Assembly (NCBI RefSeq): GCF_028745735.1
Contig: NZ_JAQZSM010000001.1
Span: 1-64,000, forward strand
Length of the DNA stretch: 64,000 nucleotides
Direction: 5' to 3'
Origin: Roseinatronobacter alkalisoli
GTDB lineage: Bacteria > Pseudomonadota > Alphaproteobacteria > Rhodobacterales > Rhodobacteraceae
A program made the position numbers and the translations under genes. Below the pieces are notes generated by a model that saw only the letters and a program-made list of their open reading frames with translations, was not told the origin of the DNA and searched no databases. Shown here one piece after another: positions 26,838 through 35,351 of this stretch (position 1 is the stretch's first letter; each line of letters starts with the position of its first letter).

Positions 26838-28160
26838 TCAAGCTGACCGGCGGTGACGGTCTTTGCCGCCGGATTGCCCGGCGGGTTTGCCCGGTCCCGT
26901 GCGCTTGCCAAAGCTTTTCTGGCGCGGTTTGCGGTTTTGCCCTTCATCGCCGGCGCGTTGCTGCGGGCGGCCACCACCACGCTGCGGACCACGTTTCCGC
27001 GCTGCTGCGCGCGCCGGGCCTGCCAGATCATCGGCCCATGGTGTGCCACCGGCTACAGCCAGTTCAATCCGCATCAGTTTTTCGATGGCGCGCAGATCGC
27101 CCATTTCGGCGGGCGCGCAAAACGCGATGGCGCGACCCGTCGCACCTGCGCGGGCTGTGCGGCCAATGCGGTGAACGTAGTTTTCCGGCACTTCCGGCAG
27201 GTCATAGTTATAGACATGGCGCATGTCGGGAATATCGATGCCGCGTGCCGCAACATCGGTTGCGACCAGAACCTTGACCTTGCCTTCGCGGAAGCCCTGC
27301 AATGTGCGTTCGCGTTGCCCCTGACTTTTGTTGCCATGAATCGACCCGGTCGGAATGCCCCAGTCGTTCAGCAGCTTCATCAGTTTTTCGGCACCGTGCT
27401 TGGTGCGTGAAAACACCAGCGCCAGTTCGTCGGGATGGGTTTTCAGATACCCTTCCAGCACGCGCGCCTTGTCACCCTGAGGCACAAAATGCACGGATTG
27501 GTCGATCTTGTCGGCGGGGCGGCCCGGCGCGGATACCTGAATGCGCTCAGCGCGGTCCAGATAGGCATCTGCGATTTCGTTCATCTGCTTGTTCATCGTC
27601 GCCGAGAACATCAGCGTCTGGCGTTCCTTCGGCAACAGCGACGCGATTTTGCGCAGCGCATGGATAAAGCCCAGATCAAGCATCTGGTCAGCTTCGTCCA
27701 GAACCAGCATCTGCGTTGCGTGCAGGGTCAGCGCGCGCCGTTCCAGCAGGTCAAGCAGACGGCCCGGTGTCGCCACCAGAATATCGCAGCCCTTGGCCAG
27801 TTTCTGGATTTGCGGGTTCAGGCCCGCGCCACCGACAACGCGCTGAACCTTCAGCGGGGTCTTGCGGGCAAAGCCATCGAGTGTTGTCGCAATCTGGGTA
27901 ACCAGTTCGCGCGTCGGCGCAAGGATCAGCGCGCTTGTGGTTTTGGGTGCGGGGCGTTCGCTGCCCAGCAGCGCATGCATGACAGGCAGGCCAAAGGCCA
28001 GCGTTTTGCCGGTGCCGGTCTGGGCAAGCCCCAGAATGTCGCGGCCTTGCATGATCATCGGGATCGCGCGGGCCTGAATTGGGGTTGGGGTGCCGAAGCC
28101 CTGGGCTTCAAGGCTTGTCATCAGCACGGGGCGCAGCCCGAACATGGTAAAATCAGTCAA
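26838..28160 (-). CDS. DEAD-box RNA helicase, RhlE-like
   Basis: This 440-residue ATP-dependent RNA helicase has the Q motif (FGTPTPIQ), AQTGTGKT, PTREL, VATPGRLLD, VLDEADQMLDLGF (DEAD), SATMN, and the second-domain motifs VATDVAARGIDIPD and HRIGRTARAG. The last ~70 residues form a basic Arg/Gly/Lys/Gln-rich tail for RNA binding. The start is uncertain: GTG at 28175, TTG at 28160 and ATG at 28145 are in frame. AGAGGA sits six bases before the TTG, which also gives the family start MTDFTMFGL, so I chose 28160. It may act in ribosome assembly or cold adaptation. Confidence 0.92.
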   Translation of the reverse strand: MTDFTMFGLRPVLMTSLEAQGFGTPTPIQARAIPMIMQGRDILGLAQTGTGKTLAFGLPVMHALLGSERPAPKTTSALILAPTRELVTQIATTLDGFARKTPLKVQRVVGGAGLNPQIQKLAKGCDILVATPGRLLDLLERRALTLHATQMLVLDEADQMLDLGFIHALRKIASLLPKERQTLMFSATMNKQMNEIADAYLDRAERIQVSAPGRPADKIDQSVHFVPQGDKARVLEGYLKTHPDELALVFSRTKHGAEKLMKLLNDWGIPTGSIHGNKSQGQRERTLQGFREGKVKVLVATDVAARGIDIPDMRHVYNYDLPEVPENYVHRIGRTARAGATGRAIAFCAPAEMGDLRAIEKLMRIELAVAGGTPWADDLAGPARAAARKRGPQRGGGRPQQRAGDEGQNRKPRQKSFGKRTGPGKPAGQSGGKDRHRRSA

Positions 28161-28176
28161 AATCAGTCCTCTCACG

Positions 28177-28252
28177 GCCTGTCCGCACAGGCGTAGTGCC
28201 CCTGACAGGGCAGGGGCGGGTTTGGGGGCGCATGTCGGATGCGCCGCCCCCC
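28177..28252 (-). promoter_or_regulatory. hairpin-rich leader upstream of the DEAD-box helicase
   Basis: Three stems lie just upstream of the TTG start: GCCTGT 28177-28182 with ACAGGC 28187-28192; GCCCCTG 28198-28204 with CAGGGGC 28211-28217; and GGCGCAT 28227-28233 with ATGCGCC 28239-28245, the last flanked by further G/C runs. Such a structured leader could make translation temperature- or helicase-dependent. The function is inferred. Confidence 0.45.
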
Positions 28253-28389
28253 ACGCGTGATGTCGGGAAGCAATGGTCGGGCCTCATGCCCTGCCCACAA
28301 CGGATCGAATGCTCACGCGGCAAGTTGTAGGTGCGTTGCAAATGGGGGGCATGCGCCCGAAAGTCAAGGCTTTATACCATCGGGGCGGG

Positions 28390-28746
28390 TCAATGCGGGT
28401 CCGGCTGGCGTGCGGAAAGGGCCAGAATACCGGCCAGCGCGCACATGGAAATGGGGAACATGGTGAAAACACCAAAGCCGAATGTGACATACATGCCAAT
28501 GCAGGAAATCAGCAGCAAAACCCCGCCCACCACATTTGACGACCGCGCCATAGCGCCGCCCGCGATGGCCAGAACCGGCGCAACAAGGCTCATCACGCGG
28601 ATCAGGCCCATATTTGCCACGCCGCCCGTGATATCGGCAAGTTCGGGATAGCGAATCAGCAAATCCGTGTACCCGAAGCTGAAAAAGCCGATCAGCATGC
28701 CCCAAAGTCCGCCGATAAGGCCCAGTACCAAAGCCGCGTTACGCAT
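28390..28746 (-). CDS. small integral membrane protein, unknown function
   Basis: The 118-residue protein has four hydrophobic segments: AALVLGLIGGLWGMLIGFF, GLIRVMSLVAPVLAIAGGAM, VVGGVLLLISCIGMYVTFGF and FTMFPISMCALAGILAL. It resembles DUF4064-type small membrane proteins, but I cannot assign a role. AAGGA nine bases before the ATG at 28746 supports that start over the open frame to 28806. It is followed by the 214-base leader region of the helicase gene. Confidence 0.68.
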   Translation of the reverse strand: MRNAALVLGLIGGLWGMLIGFFSFGYTDLLIRYPELADITGGVANMGLIRVMSLVAPVLAIAGGAMARSSNVVGGVLLLISCIGMYVTFGFGVFTMFPISMCALAGILALSARQPDPH

Positions 28747-28955
28747 AATCAGGCATCCTTCTGAAAAATTGGTCATTTGGCCGTCATGCCTGTCACATAT
28801 ACGCAAAACTCTTGCGTTTTAACCCGCATATGGCAGGATCAGGCTGGGATGACAGACTTTCTACGACCGCCTCTGTTTTCGCAGCCGGCACTAGAAGACC
28901 TGGCTGAACGACCCGAAGGCAATTCCGCCAAGGGACAGAAATGCGGAGTGAACAG

Positions 28956-29162
28956 ATGCCCACAGGCACAGTCAAATGGTTCAACACCACCAAAGGATTC
29001 GGTTTTATCGCACCTGACGGGGGCGGCAAGGACGTATTCGTGCATATTTCTGCGGTGGAGCGTGCGGGCCTTACCGGTCTGGCCGACAACCAGAAGATTG
29101 CATATGAACTGAGCGCCGGGCGGGACGGCCGTGAATCGGCGAGTGATCTGAAACTGCTGTAG
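28956..29162 (+). CDS. cold-shock domain protein
   Basis: This 68-residue CspA-like protein binds single-stranded RNA and DNA as an RNA chaperone. RNP1 is KGFGFI and RNP2 is VFVHI; the start is MPTGTVKWFNTTKG. GGAG lies seven bases before the ATG at 28956; an upstream in-frame ATG at 28941 lacks a ribosome-binding site. The 209-base divergent spacer from the membrane-protein gene would hold a long 5' leader, as is common for csp genes. Confidence 0.93.
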   Translation: MPTGTVKWFNTTKGFGFIAPDGGGKDVFVHISAVERAGLTGLADNQKIAYELSAGRDGRESASDLKLL

Positions 29163-29170
29163 CGGCACAG

Positions 29171-29209
29171 GCCCTTTCCCTTGCCGCTGCGGCGCGCAGG
29201 GGAAAGGGC
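29171..29209. terminator. hairpin between cold-shock and ArsC-like genes
   Basis: GCCCTTTCCC at 29171-29180 pairs with GGGAAAGGGC at 29200-29209 with a GC-rich loop that can fold again. There is no clear T-tract on either side. It lies between convergent genes and probably acts as a terminator or 3'-end stabiliser. Confidence 0.5.
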
Positions 29210-29222
29210 GTGCGACCCGTGT

Positions 29223-29543
29223 TCAGACCCCAAGCGCGGCCTGAACATCCGGTTTCCAGCCCAGAAATACAGCACTTCCCGTGTCGATGACCGGGCGTTT
29301 CATCAATGTGGGATGCCCGGCCAGAAGGTCTGCGGCAGGGCGGTTTCTGTCGTCGTCGGATAATCCGCGCCAGGTGGTCGATGATTTGTTGACCAATGCA
29401 TCCCCGAAAGCGTCCAGAAACCGTGCGATCGTTGCGCTGTCCAGCGGGCTTTCACGCATGTCGTGGAATTGCGCATCGGGCAGGGCCTTGCGGGCCTTGC
29501 GGCATGTGTCACAGGTTTTGATCCCATAGATTTTCAGTGTCAT
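29223..29543 (-). CDS. ArsC/YffB-family thioredoxin-fold protein
   Basis: This 106-residue protein begins MTLKIYGIKTCDTCRKARKAL, with Cys11 and Cys14 in a C-x-x-C pattern, and has RDDDR-like acidic/basic stretches and KRPVIDTG, the pattern around the cis-Pro. It belongs to the Spx/ArsC/YffB family. The small size and absence of the three-arginine arsenate site point to a YffB-like glutathione-dependent reductase rather than true arsenate reductase. Adjacent genes give no help. Confidence 0.85.
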   Translation of the reverse strand: MTLKIYGIKTCDTCRKARKALPDAQFHDMRESPLDSATIARFLDAFGDALVNKSSTTWRGLSDDDRNRPAADLLAGHPTLMKRPVIDTGSAVFLGWKPDVQAALGV

Positions 29544-29604
29544 GTCGTTCCCTTTGGCTGGATTTCGGGCGATATAGACGCGGCGAACAACTTATCGCAA
29601 CATA

Positions 29605-30540
29605 TCAGGGTTGCGCGGCGTCGAATGTCGCGCATGTCTGGTCCAGAAATCGCCCGCGGGCTGCCGGACGTTCCATCATCAGTTCATGCAAGGCACCGTC
29701 AAACATGTCCAGTTGCCCTTGCGGCCATGTGGCCATCCGCGCATGGATGGCATCGTCTGATACAACGCGTTCGCGCGTGCCCAGCCCGCAATAGGCCGCC
29801 ATTGCGGGCGATGGTGATCCGGCAAGGGCGGTCGTTTCAGCCAGTGCGGCCATCAGCCAGCGCAGCGATGGTGCCCCCAACCGCAATTCGGGGTGGGCCT
29901 GAACCTGCCGCTGCATCCATTCATAGGTGGCGCGGTCGCTGGTCAGGTCGTTGTTATCGAATGAATTTTCCCACAGCCGGAATTCTATCCCTGCGCCGGG
30001 CACTTCGCGCAGGACCAGTTTTGTCAAACCCAATGTGGGGCGCGATACCGCGATCATCCAGCGCAGGGTGTTGCTCAGGGGCAGACCCCACATTGGCGCG
30101 CTGAAGGACACGGCGCGCGCGGGAAAGCCATTCACAAGCGCCCGCAATGCGATGCAGCCACCCATCGAATGCGCCAGCACAAAGCGTTGGGCATCAGGGG
30201 CATGCAAGTCCAGAAACTGCCGGAAAACAGCAACATCGCGTTGAAAATCCGCAAAATCAGGGACGTCACCCAACAGGGGCGTGTCACGCAACCTGTCGGA
30301 CAGCCCCTGCCCGCGCCAGTCAATCACTGCCGCGCCATACCCCCGACCGGCAAGGTCGGTGACGATGCGGCCATATTTTTCGATTACTTCAGTCCGGCCG
30401 GGAAAAATGGCCACCATGCCGCGCGGACCGGCGGGCCATAAGGCCAGCCGTATGCGCGTGTCGTCATCGGCCTGCGCCCACACCACCCTTTCAGGAGGGG
30501 GGGCATCAGCAATTTCTGCGTGAAAGGGGGCGGGGGTCAT
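29605..30540 (-). CDS. alpha/beta hydrolase, lysophospholipase-like
   Basis: This 311-residue hydrolase of the serine aminopeptidase S33 / PldB group has its nucleophile elbow in LAHSMGGCIALRAL (Ser ~126), AVIDWRGQGLSDR as the oxyanion-loop region, and a C-terminal acid/His portion (FDGALHELMMER). It probably hydrolyses lysophospholipids or monoacylglycerols. No signal peptide is seen. It follows the SCP2 gene after only five bases on the same strand, suggesting a joint lipid role. Confidence 0.82.
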   Translation of the reverse strand: MTPAPFHAEIADAPPPERVVWAQADDDTRIRLALWPAGPRGMVAIFPGRTEVIEKYGRIVTDLAGRGYGAAVIDWRGQGLSDRLRDTPLLGDVPDFADFQRDVAVFRQFLDLHAPDAQRFVLAHSMGGCIALRALVNGFPARAVSFSAPMWGLPLSNTLRWMIAVSRPTLGLTKLVLREVPGAGIEFRLWENSFDNNDLTSDRATYEWMQRQVQAHPELRLGAPSLRWLMAALAETTALAGSPSPAMAAYCGLGTRERVVSDDAIHARMATWPQGQLDMFDGALHELMMERPAARGRFLDQTCATFDAAQP

Positions 30541-30545
30541 CAGCC

Positions 30546-30833
30546 TTAGCTGAGTGCTGCGCCAAGCTTCATCGCCATGCCCATATTCCCTTCGATCTTC
30601 AGTTTGCCGGACATGAAGGCCATGGTCGGGTTTACGTCCCCTTCGATAATGCCCTGGAATGTTTCCGCGCTGGCAATCATGGTCACATCGGTGTCGTCAT
30701 CGCCTTCGCGCACGCCCGATTCATCAACGACAATGCTGCCCTCGCCTTCGATCCGGAATTTTGCGCTGCCCTCAAACCCGTCCCCGAGTTTGTCTGACAA
30801 TGCGGCAATTGCGTGGGTCAGGATGTCGCTCAT
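30546..30833 (-). CDS. SCP2 sterol-carrier domain protein
   Basis: This 95-residue single-domain protein matches the SCP2 lipid-binding family (FRIEGEGSIVVDESG, DVTMIASAETFQGIIEGDVNPTMAFMSGKLKIEGNMGMAMKLG). SCP2 proteins bind hydrophobic ligands such as acyl-CoAs. Five bases separate it from the lysophospholipase-like gene, so they form a likely two-gene unit. The upstream region is shared with the divergent TPR gene. Confidence 0.9.
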   Translation of the reverse strand: MSDILTHAIAALSDKLGDGFEGSAKFRIEGEGSIVVDESGVREGDDDTDVTMIASAETFQGIIEGDVNPTMAFMSGKLKIEGNMGMAMKLGAALS

Positions 30834-30898
30834 GTTTTGCTCCGATTTGTGATCGCCGGGCAGTGGAAATACTGCTGCGATGCGTTACACTGCGTACT

Positions 30899-31456
30899 AT
30901 GACCATTCAGCGAAACATTCTCAATCCTGTCGTTGCGGCATTTGTGTTGCTTGCCCCTGCTGCGGCGGCGGACACACATGGTGGTGATGTCCCGGAATTG
31001 CTGGAACAGTTGCGCGATCCTGATCTGGAAAACTGGCAGCGCGTTGAACGGCAGGTTTTCCGCGAATGGTCGCGGTCGGGGTCTGCCAGCGCGGATTTAT
31101 TGCTGCAGCGAGGGCGCGATGCGCTGGAACGCGGCGATGCGGCTGCAGCTATTGATCATTTTTCCGCCCTTATCGACCATGCCCCGGATTTCGCCGAAGG
31201 CTGGAATGCGCGCGCCACGGCCTGGTTCATGGCGAGGAACTATGGCCTTGCGCTGAATGACATACGCGAAACACTGGCACGCAATCCGCATCATTTCGCG
31301 GCCCTTATCGGGCTTGGGCGTATCATGGAAGACCTTGAACGTCATGATGATGCCCGCCGCGCATGGGAAGCGGCGGCGGCTATACATCCGCATCGCCGTG
31401 ACGTAAAAGCGGCGCTGGAGCGGCTCACGCGGAAGCTGCAGGGCACCTCTCTCTGA
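30899..31456 (+). CDS. periplasmic TPR-repeat protein
   Basis: The 185-residue product has a signal peptide (MTIQRNILNPVVAAFVLLAP, cleavage after AAA at ~24) and two to three tetratricopeptide repeats in the segments GRDALERGDAAAAIDHFSAL, GWNARATAWFMARNYGLALNDI and AALIGLGRIMEDLERHDDARR. TPRs mediate protein contacts; no partner is evident. I chose the ATG at 30899 because it gives an obvious signal peptide; the frame is open further upstream over the divergent SCP2 gene. Confidence 0.8.
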   Translation: MTIQRNILNPVVAAFVLLAPAAAADTHGGDVPELLEQLRDPDLENWQRVERQVFREWSRSGSASADLLLQRGRDALERGDAAAAIDHFSALIDHAPDFAEGWNARATAWFMARNYGLALNDIRETLARNPHHFAALIGLGRIMEDLERHDDARRAWEAAAAIHPHRRDVKAALERLTRKLQGTSL

Positions 31457-31487
31457 CAGGGCAGGGGTGCAAGCCGGGGGTTGGCGG

Positions 31488-34307
31488 ATGAATATTCGCG
31501 CAAATGCGCGCGTGGTTGCCGTGCTTGGCCCGACCAATACCGGCAAGACCCATTACGCAATTGAACGTATGCTTGCCCACAGGACGGGGGTTATCGGTCT
31601 GCCGCTGCGCCTGTTGGCGCGCGAAGTCTATGACCGCATTCTTGCCCTGCGTGGCCCCGATTGCGTGGCCCTTATTACCGGCGAAGAACGTATCGTTCCC
31701 GACCGCACCCAATACTGGGTCTGCACCGTCGAGGCGATGCCGGTCGAGATTGGCGCCGATTTCGTTGCCGTGGACGAAATACAGCTCTGTGCAGACGCTG
31801 ACCGCGGGCATGTGTTCACCGACCGGCTGCTGCATGCGCGGGGCCTGCATGAAACGCTGTTCATGGGGTCAGACACGATGCGATCGGCGATCGCCGCGCT
31901 GGTTCCGGGCGTACAGTTCCAGCGGCGCGAACGTCTGTCGCAACTAAGTTATACAGGGTCAAAGAAAATCAGCCGCATGCCGCCGCGCAGCGCGATTGTC
32001 GGGTTCAGTGTTGAAAATGTCTATGCCATTGCCGAACTGATTCGCAGACAGAAGGGCGGCTGCGCTGTCGTCATGGGGGCGCTGTCGCCGCGCACCCGCA
32101 ACGCGCAGGTGGCGCTGTATCAGAATGGCGATGTCGATTTTCTGGTGGCGACTGATGCGATTGGCATGGGGTTGAATCTGGACATCAAGCATGTGGCCTT
32201 TTCGGCCACGCATAAATTCGATGGCCGCCGCATGCGCCCGCTGAACCCGGATGAACTGGCCCAGATTGCAGGCCGCGCCGGGCGCTACCAGACCAGCGGC
32301 AGTTTTGGTGTGACAGGCGAAGCGCGGCCCTTGGCTGATGAAGTGATCACTGCGATCGAGAATCATGAATTCCTGCCGGTGCGCAAACTGCAATGGCGCA
32401 ATGCGCGGCTGGAATTCGGGACAGTGGCGCGGCTTATTGCCTCGCTTGAAGGGCAGACGCAGAATGACTGGCTGACCCGTGCCCGCGATGCTGATGACCT
32501 GACCGCGCTGAAAACCCTTGTCGCACAACCCGAAACGCTGGACCGGCTGACTGGCCCGCCGGATGTGCGCTTGCTGTGGGATGTGTGCCGCATACCGGAT
32601 TTTCGTGGCATTTCAGGGGCTGAACATGCTGGTCTGCTGACGCAGGTGTTTGAATTCCTGCAAGGCGCCGGGCGCATCGATACCGACTGGCTTGCGCGCA
32701 ATATCCAGCGCATTGATCGCATTGATGGGGATATTGATGCATTGTCGCGCCGGTTGGCGTATATTCGCACATGGACATATATTGCGCAGCGCAAGGGCTG
32801 GGTCGATGACGAAAAGCATTGGCGCGGGGCGACGCGCGCTGTAGAAGACCGCTTGTCGGATGCATTGCATGACCGGCTGACGCAGCGATTTGTTGACCGG
32901 CGCACCTCGGTGTTGATGCGGCGGTTGAAGCAGAAGGAGAGCCTTGTGGCTGAGGTGAACGACAAGGGCGAAGTGACCGTTGAGGGCGAACTGATCGGAC
33001 GGCTGGAAGGGTTCCGCTTCCGTCAGGACAAGACCGACAGCCCGGACGAGGCAAAGACATTGCGTCAGGCGTCGCTTTCCGCGCTGGTACCGCTGTTCCA
33101 TCTGCGGGCAGACAAATTCTATAATGCCCCCGATACTGAATTCGACTTCACCGAACAGGGTGGGTTGATGTGGGGCGATACGGCTGTCGGCAAGCTGGTC
33201 AAGGGCGATGACGCCATGCGCCCGCAGATCACCGCATTCGTCGATGATGAAGCGGGCCATGACGTGGCCGAAAAGGTGCGCCGCCGCCTGCAGCATTTCA
33301 TGGATCGCAAGATCGCGGCGCTGTTTGAACCGCTTCTGAACATGTCGCGCGATGAAACCCTGTCGGGGCTGGCCCGCGGCGTGGCCTTTCAGCTGGTAGA
33401 GGCGATGGGCGTTATCCCGCGTGAACAGATCGCGCAGGACATCAAGGCGCTGGATCAGGATGCGCGCGGAATGTTGCGCAAGCATGGGGTGCGATTCGGC
33501 CAGTATACCGTTTTTCTGCCGTTGCTGTTGAAACCCGCGCCGACGCGGTTGCGGCTGGTGCTGAAATCGCTGGCTGAAGGGCTGGATGAATTCCCCGAAA
33601 GCCCGCCCGCCGGTCTGGTAACCATCCCGCATCTGCCGGAAATACCAACCGCGCATTACAATATGTCGGGCTATCGTCCAGCCGGTGCGCGCGCGATTCG
33701 CATCGACATGCTGGAACGGCTGGCAGATCTGCTGCGCGCCTGTGATAGCCGTGCCGGGTTTGAAGCAACGCCTGACATGCTGTCGATTACCGGCACCACG
33801 CTGGAACAGTTCGCTGACATGATGCAGGGGCTGGGCTACGCTGCCGAAAAGGGCGAGCGCGTGAAGGTGAAACCGGCTCCGGCACCCGCCAAACCTGCTG
33901 ACGCGGCCGCGGATACAGTGGAACCGCCCGCAGAAGGGGATGATGACCTGTCTGCAAGCGTGACGCCCGACAGCGCCCCCGCCGACACGCCAGATGCCGA
34001 AGAAGCTGCGCAGGCAACACCCCAGCCGCAGGCCGAAGCGCCCGAAGAACAGCATGAGGTGTTCTATACCTTCACCTGGGCACCCCGCCCGCGGCGTGAC
34101 GCGCGCGCCCCTGCGCGCAAACCGCAACAGGACGGGCGCAATGATCAGCGCAAATCGCAGGGACAAAAACCTAAAGGCGGCAAGCCCAAGGGCAAGAAAC
34201 CCGAAAACAAGCCCCGCGATTACAGCGCCGGTCCCCGCAAATCCGACCGCATCGATCCCGACAATCCTTTTGCAGCCGCGCTTATGGGGCTGAAAACCAA
34301 GGAGTGA
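31488..34307 (+). CDS. SUV3-like RNA helicase with disordered basic C-terminal tail
   Basis: This 939-residue superfamily 2 helicase is related to mitochondrial SUV3. Walker A is GPTNTGKT (14-21), the DEIQ box is at 96-99, and the C-terminal motor motif is QIAGRAGRYQTSGSFGVTGE. A large alpha-helical region follows. From ~795 to the end the protein is a Pro/Ala/Glu then Lys/Gly/Pro/Gln-rich tail, probably disordered and RNA-binding. An RNA turnover role is inferred from SUV3. GTG at 31467 is in frame; the ATG at 31488 gives the family start. The hslR start lies six bases beyond its stop. Confidence 0.9.
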   Translation: MNIRANARVVAVLGPTNTGKTHYAIERMLAHRTGVIGLPLRLLAREVYDRILALRGPDCVALITGEERIVPDRTQYWVCTVEAMPVEIGADFVAVDEIQLCADADRGHVFTDRLLHARGLHETLFMGSDTMRSAIAALVPGVQFQRRERLSQLSYTGSKKISRMPPRSAIVGFSVENVYAIAELIRRQKGGCAVVMGALSPRTRNAQVALYQNGDVDFLVATDAIGMGLNLDIKHVAFSATHKFDGRRMRPLNPDELAQIAGRAGRYQTSGSFGVTGEARPLADEVITAIENHEFLPVRKLQWRNARLEFGTVARLIASLEGQTQNDWLTRARDADDLTALKTLVAQPETLDRLTGPPDVRLLWDVCRIPDFRGISGAEHAGLLTQVFEFLQGAGRIDTDWLARNIQRIDRIDGDIDALSRRLAYIRTWTYIAQRKGWVDDEKHWRGATRAVEDRLSDALHDRLTQRFVDRRTSVLMRRLKQKESLVAEVNDKGEVTVEGELIGRLEGFRFRQDKTDSPDEAKTLRQASLSALVPLFHLRADKFYNAPDTEFDFTEQGGLMWGDTAVGKLVKGDDAMRPQITAFVDDEAGHDVAEKVRRRLQHFMDRKIAALFEPLLNMSRDETLSGLARGVAFQLVEAMGVIPREQIAQDIKALDQDARGMLRKHGVRFGQYTVFLPLLLKPAPTRLRLVLKSLAEGLDEFPESPPAGLVTIPHLPEIPTAHYNMSGYRPAGARAIRIDMLERLADLLRACDSRAGFEATPDMLSITGTTLEQFADMMQGLGYAAEKGERVKVKPAPAPAKPADAAADTVEPPAEGDDDLSASVTPDSAPADTPDAEEAAQATPQPQAEAPEEQHEVFYTFTWAPRPRRDARAPARKPQQDGRNDQRKSQGQKPKGGKPKGKKPENKPRDYSAGPRKSDRIDPDNPFAAALMGLKTKE

Positions 34308-34313
34308 TCGCGC

Positions 34314-34697
34314 GTGCCCGCTGCCATGTCCCGCGAAACGATTCGTCTGGACAAATGGCTGTGGCATGCCCGTTTTGTCAAAACCCGGTCGCTGGCCGTC
34401 AAACTGGTGTCCGGTCCGGGTTTCCGGGTGAATTCAGTGCCGGTGTCGAAACCTGCGGTGAAGGTGGGTGCAGATGACGTGCTCAGCTTTTCATTGGGTG
34501 CGCGGGTGGTGGTGGTGCGTGTGCTGGATTGTGGCACGCGCCGTGGCCCCGCACCTGAAGCGCAGTCCTTGTACGAAGATCTGTCACCACCGCCCCCACC
34601 CAAAGACCTGTCGCGCCCTGTGCCTGTTGCTGGCGGGCGGCCAGATAAGCGCGACCGTCGTCGATTTGCCGCATCTGCACCAGATCGGCTTGATTGA
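34314..34697 (+). CDS. hslR: S4-domain RNA-binding protein Hsp15
   Basis: This 127-residue protein has an S4 domain (IRLDKWLWHARFVKTRSLAVKLVSGPGFRVNS). Hsp15 rescues 50S subunits carrying nascent-chain tRNA after abortive translation in E. coli. A GTG at 34314 lies nine bases after GGAG at 34301-34304, while the ATG at 34326 is 21 bases away, so I chose the GTG. It is probably coupled to the SUV3-like gene, joining RNA and ribosome quality-control functions. Confidence 0.88.
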   Translation: MPAAMSRETIRLDKWLWHARFVKTRSLAVKLVSGPGFRVNSVPVSKPAVKVGADDVLSFSLGARVVVVRVLDCGTRRGPAPEAQSLYEDLSPPPPPKDLSRPVPVAGGRPDKRDRRRFAASAPDRLD

Positions 34698-34781
34698 TCG
34701 CAAGCGCTGGATTATGTCCCCTTCGACACTCTGCCCGTCATAGGCGGCAGGGGTGACGTTCAGACAGAAGGACCGGATCTG

Positions 34782-35120
34782 ATGACATATGTGGTGATCG
34801 ACAACTGCATTGCCTGCAAATACACCGATTGCGTGGAAGTATGCCCTGTCGATTGCTTCTATGAGGGCGAGAATATGCTGGTTATTCATCCGGATGAATG
34901 CATCGACTGCGGCGTATGCGAACCCGAATGCCCCGCAGATGCCATCCGGCCTGATACAGAGCCTGACATGGAAGACTGGGTTGAGTTCAACCGCAAATAT
35001 TCGGAAATGTGGCCTGTCATCGTCACCAAGAAAGACCCGCTTCCCGAAGCAACGGACCGCGACGGCGAACCGGATAAGCGCACCAAGTATTTTTCCGAAA
35101 ACCCCGGTGAAGGTGGATAA
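34782..35120 (+). CDS. fdxA: 7Fe-8S ferredoxin FdxA
   Basis: This 112-residue ferredoxin has Cys at 9, 12, 17, 21 and 25 and a second cluster motif C40-x2-C43-x2-C46-x3-C50-P, the pattern of Azotobacter-type ferredoxin I (one 3Fe-4S and one 4Fe-4S cluster). A C-terminal extension [25 protein letters not shown] is typical. It transfers electrons in the cytoplasm. An 84-base spacer separates it from hslR, and a weak terminator hairpin follows its stop. Confidence 0.95.
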   Translation: MTYVVIDNCIACKYTDCVEVCPVDCFYEGENMLVIHPDECIDCGVCEPECPADAIRPDTEPDMEDWVEFNRKYSEMWPVIVTKKDPLPEATDRDGEPDKRTKYFSENPGEGG

Positions 35121-35181
35121 GGCCCGCGTGGCACTATCGCGGCGTTTTTACCTGATATTTGCGGGCATTTGATCAAGTCGC

Positions 35182-35266
35182 TTTGATTCGCGGCAATTTT
35201 GTGATATAGAATCAATACAAGATGAAACCGTCCCGAACCGGCAGCGCTGTCACCTGCCGTTTTTTT
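35182..35266 (+). promoter_or_regulatory. promoter-like pair followed by intrinsic terminator (fdxA-carD gap)
   Basis: TTGATT at 35183-35188 and TATAGA at 35205-35210, 16 bases apart, resemble a sigma-70 promoter. About 30 bases downstream CGGCAG at 35239-35244 pairs with CTGCCG at 35254-35259, followed by seven T. The predicted transcript would be about 50 nt. It could be a small RNA, an attenuated carD leader, or simply a strong terminator behind a chance promoter. Confidence 0.4.
35239..35266 (+). terminator. intrinsic terminator between fdxA and carD
   Basis: A 6-bp GC stem (CGGCAG/CTGCCG) with a nine-base loop is followed by TTTTTTT. A weaker stem CCGCG/CGCGG at 35124-35142, with GTTTTT after it, lies nearer to fdxA. 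Confidence 0.8.
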
Positions 35267-35351
35267 GTCCGCGATTTGCAGATGCTTCAGGGAATTATTT
35301 TCCTGACGTGTTTCTTTTTGTGTGACATGGGGGCCTGAAGGGAAAAGCTGA

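Noticed and set aside
32613-34367. Minus-strand frame of 584 codons opposite the SUV3-like helicase
   Set aside because: The His/Gln/Arg-rich product is typical of antisense frames in GC-rich genes; the plus-strand helicase has all expected motifs.
35182-35210. Promoter-like pair as the carD promoter itself
   Set aside because: A strong terminator lies between it and carD, so it cannot simply drive carD without antitermination.
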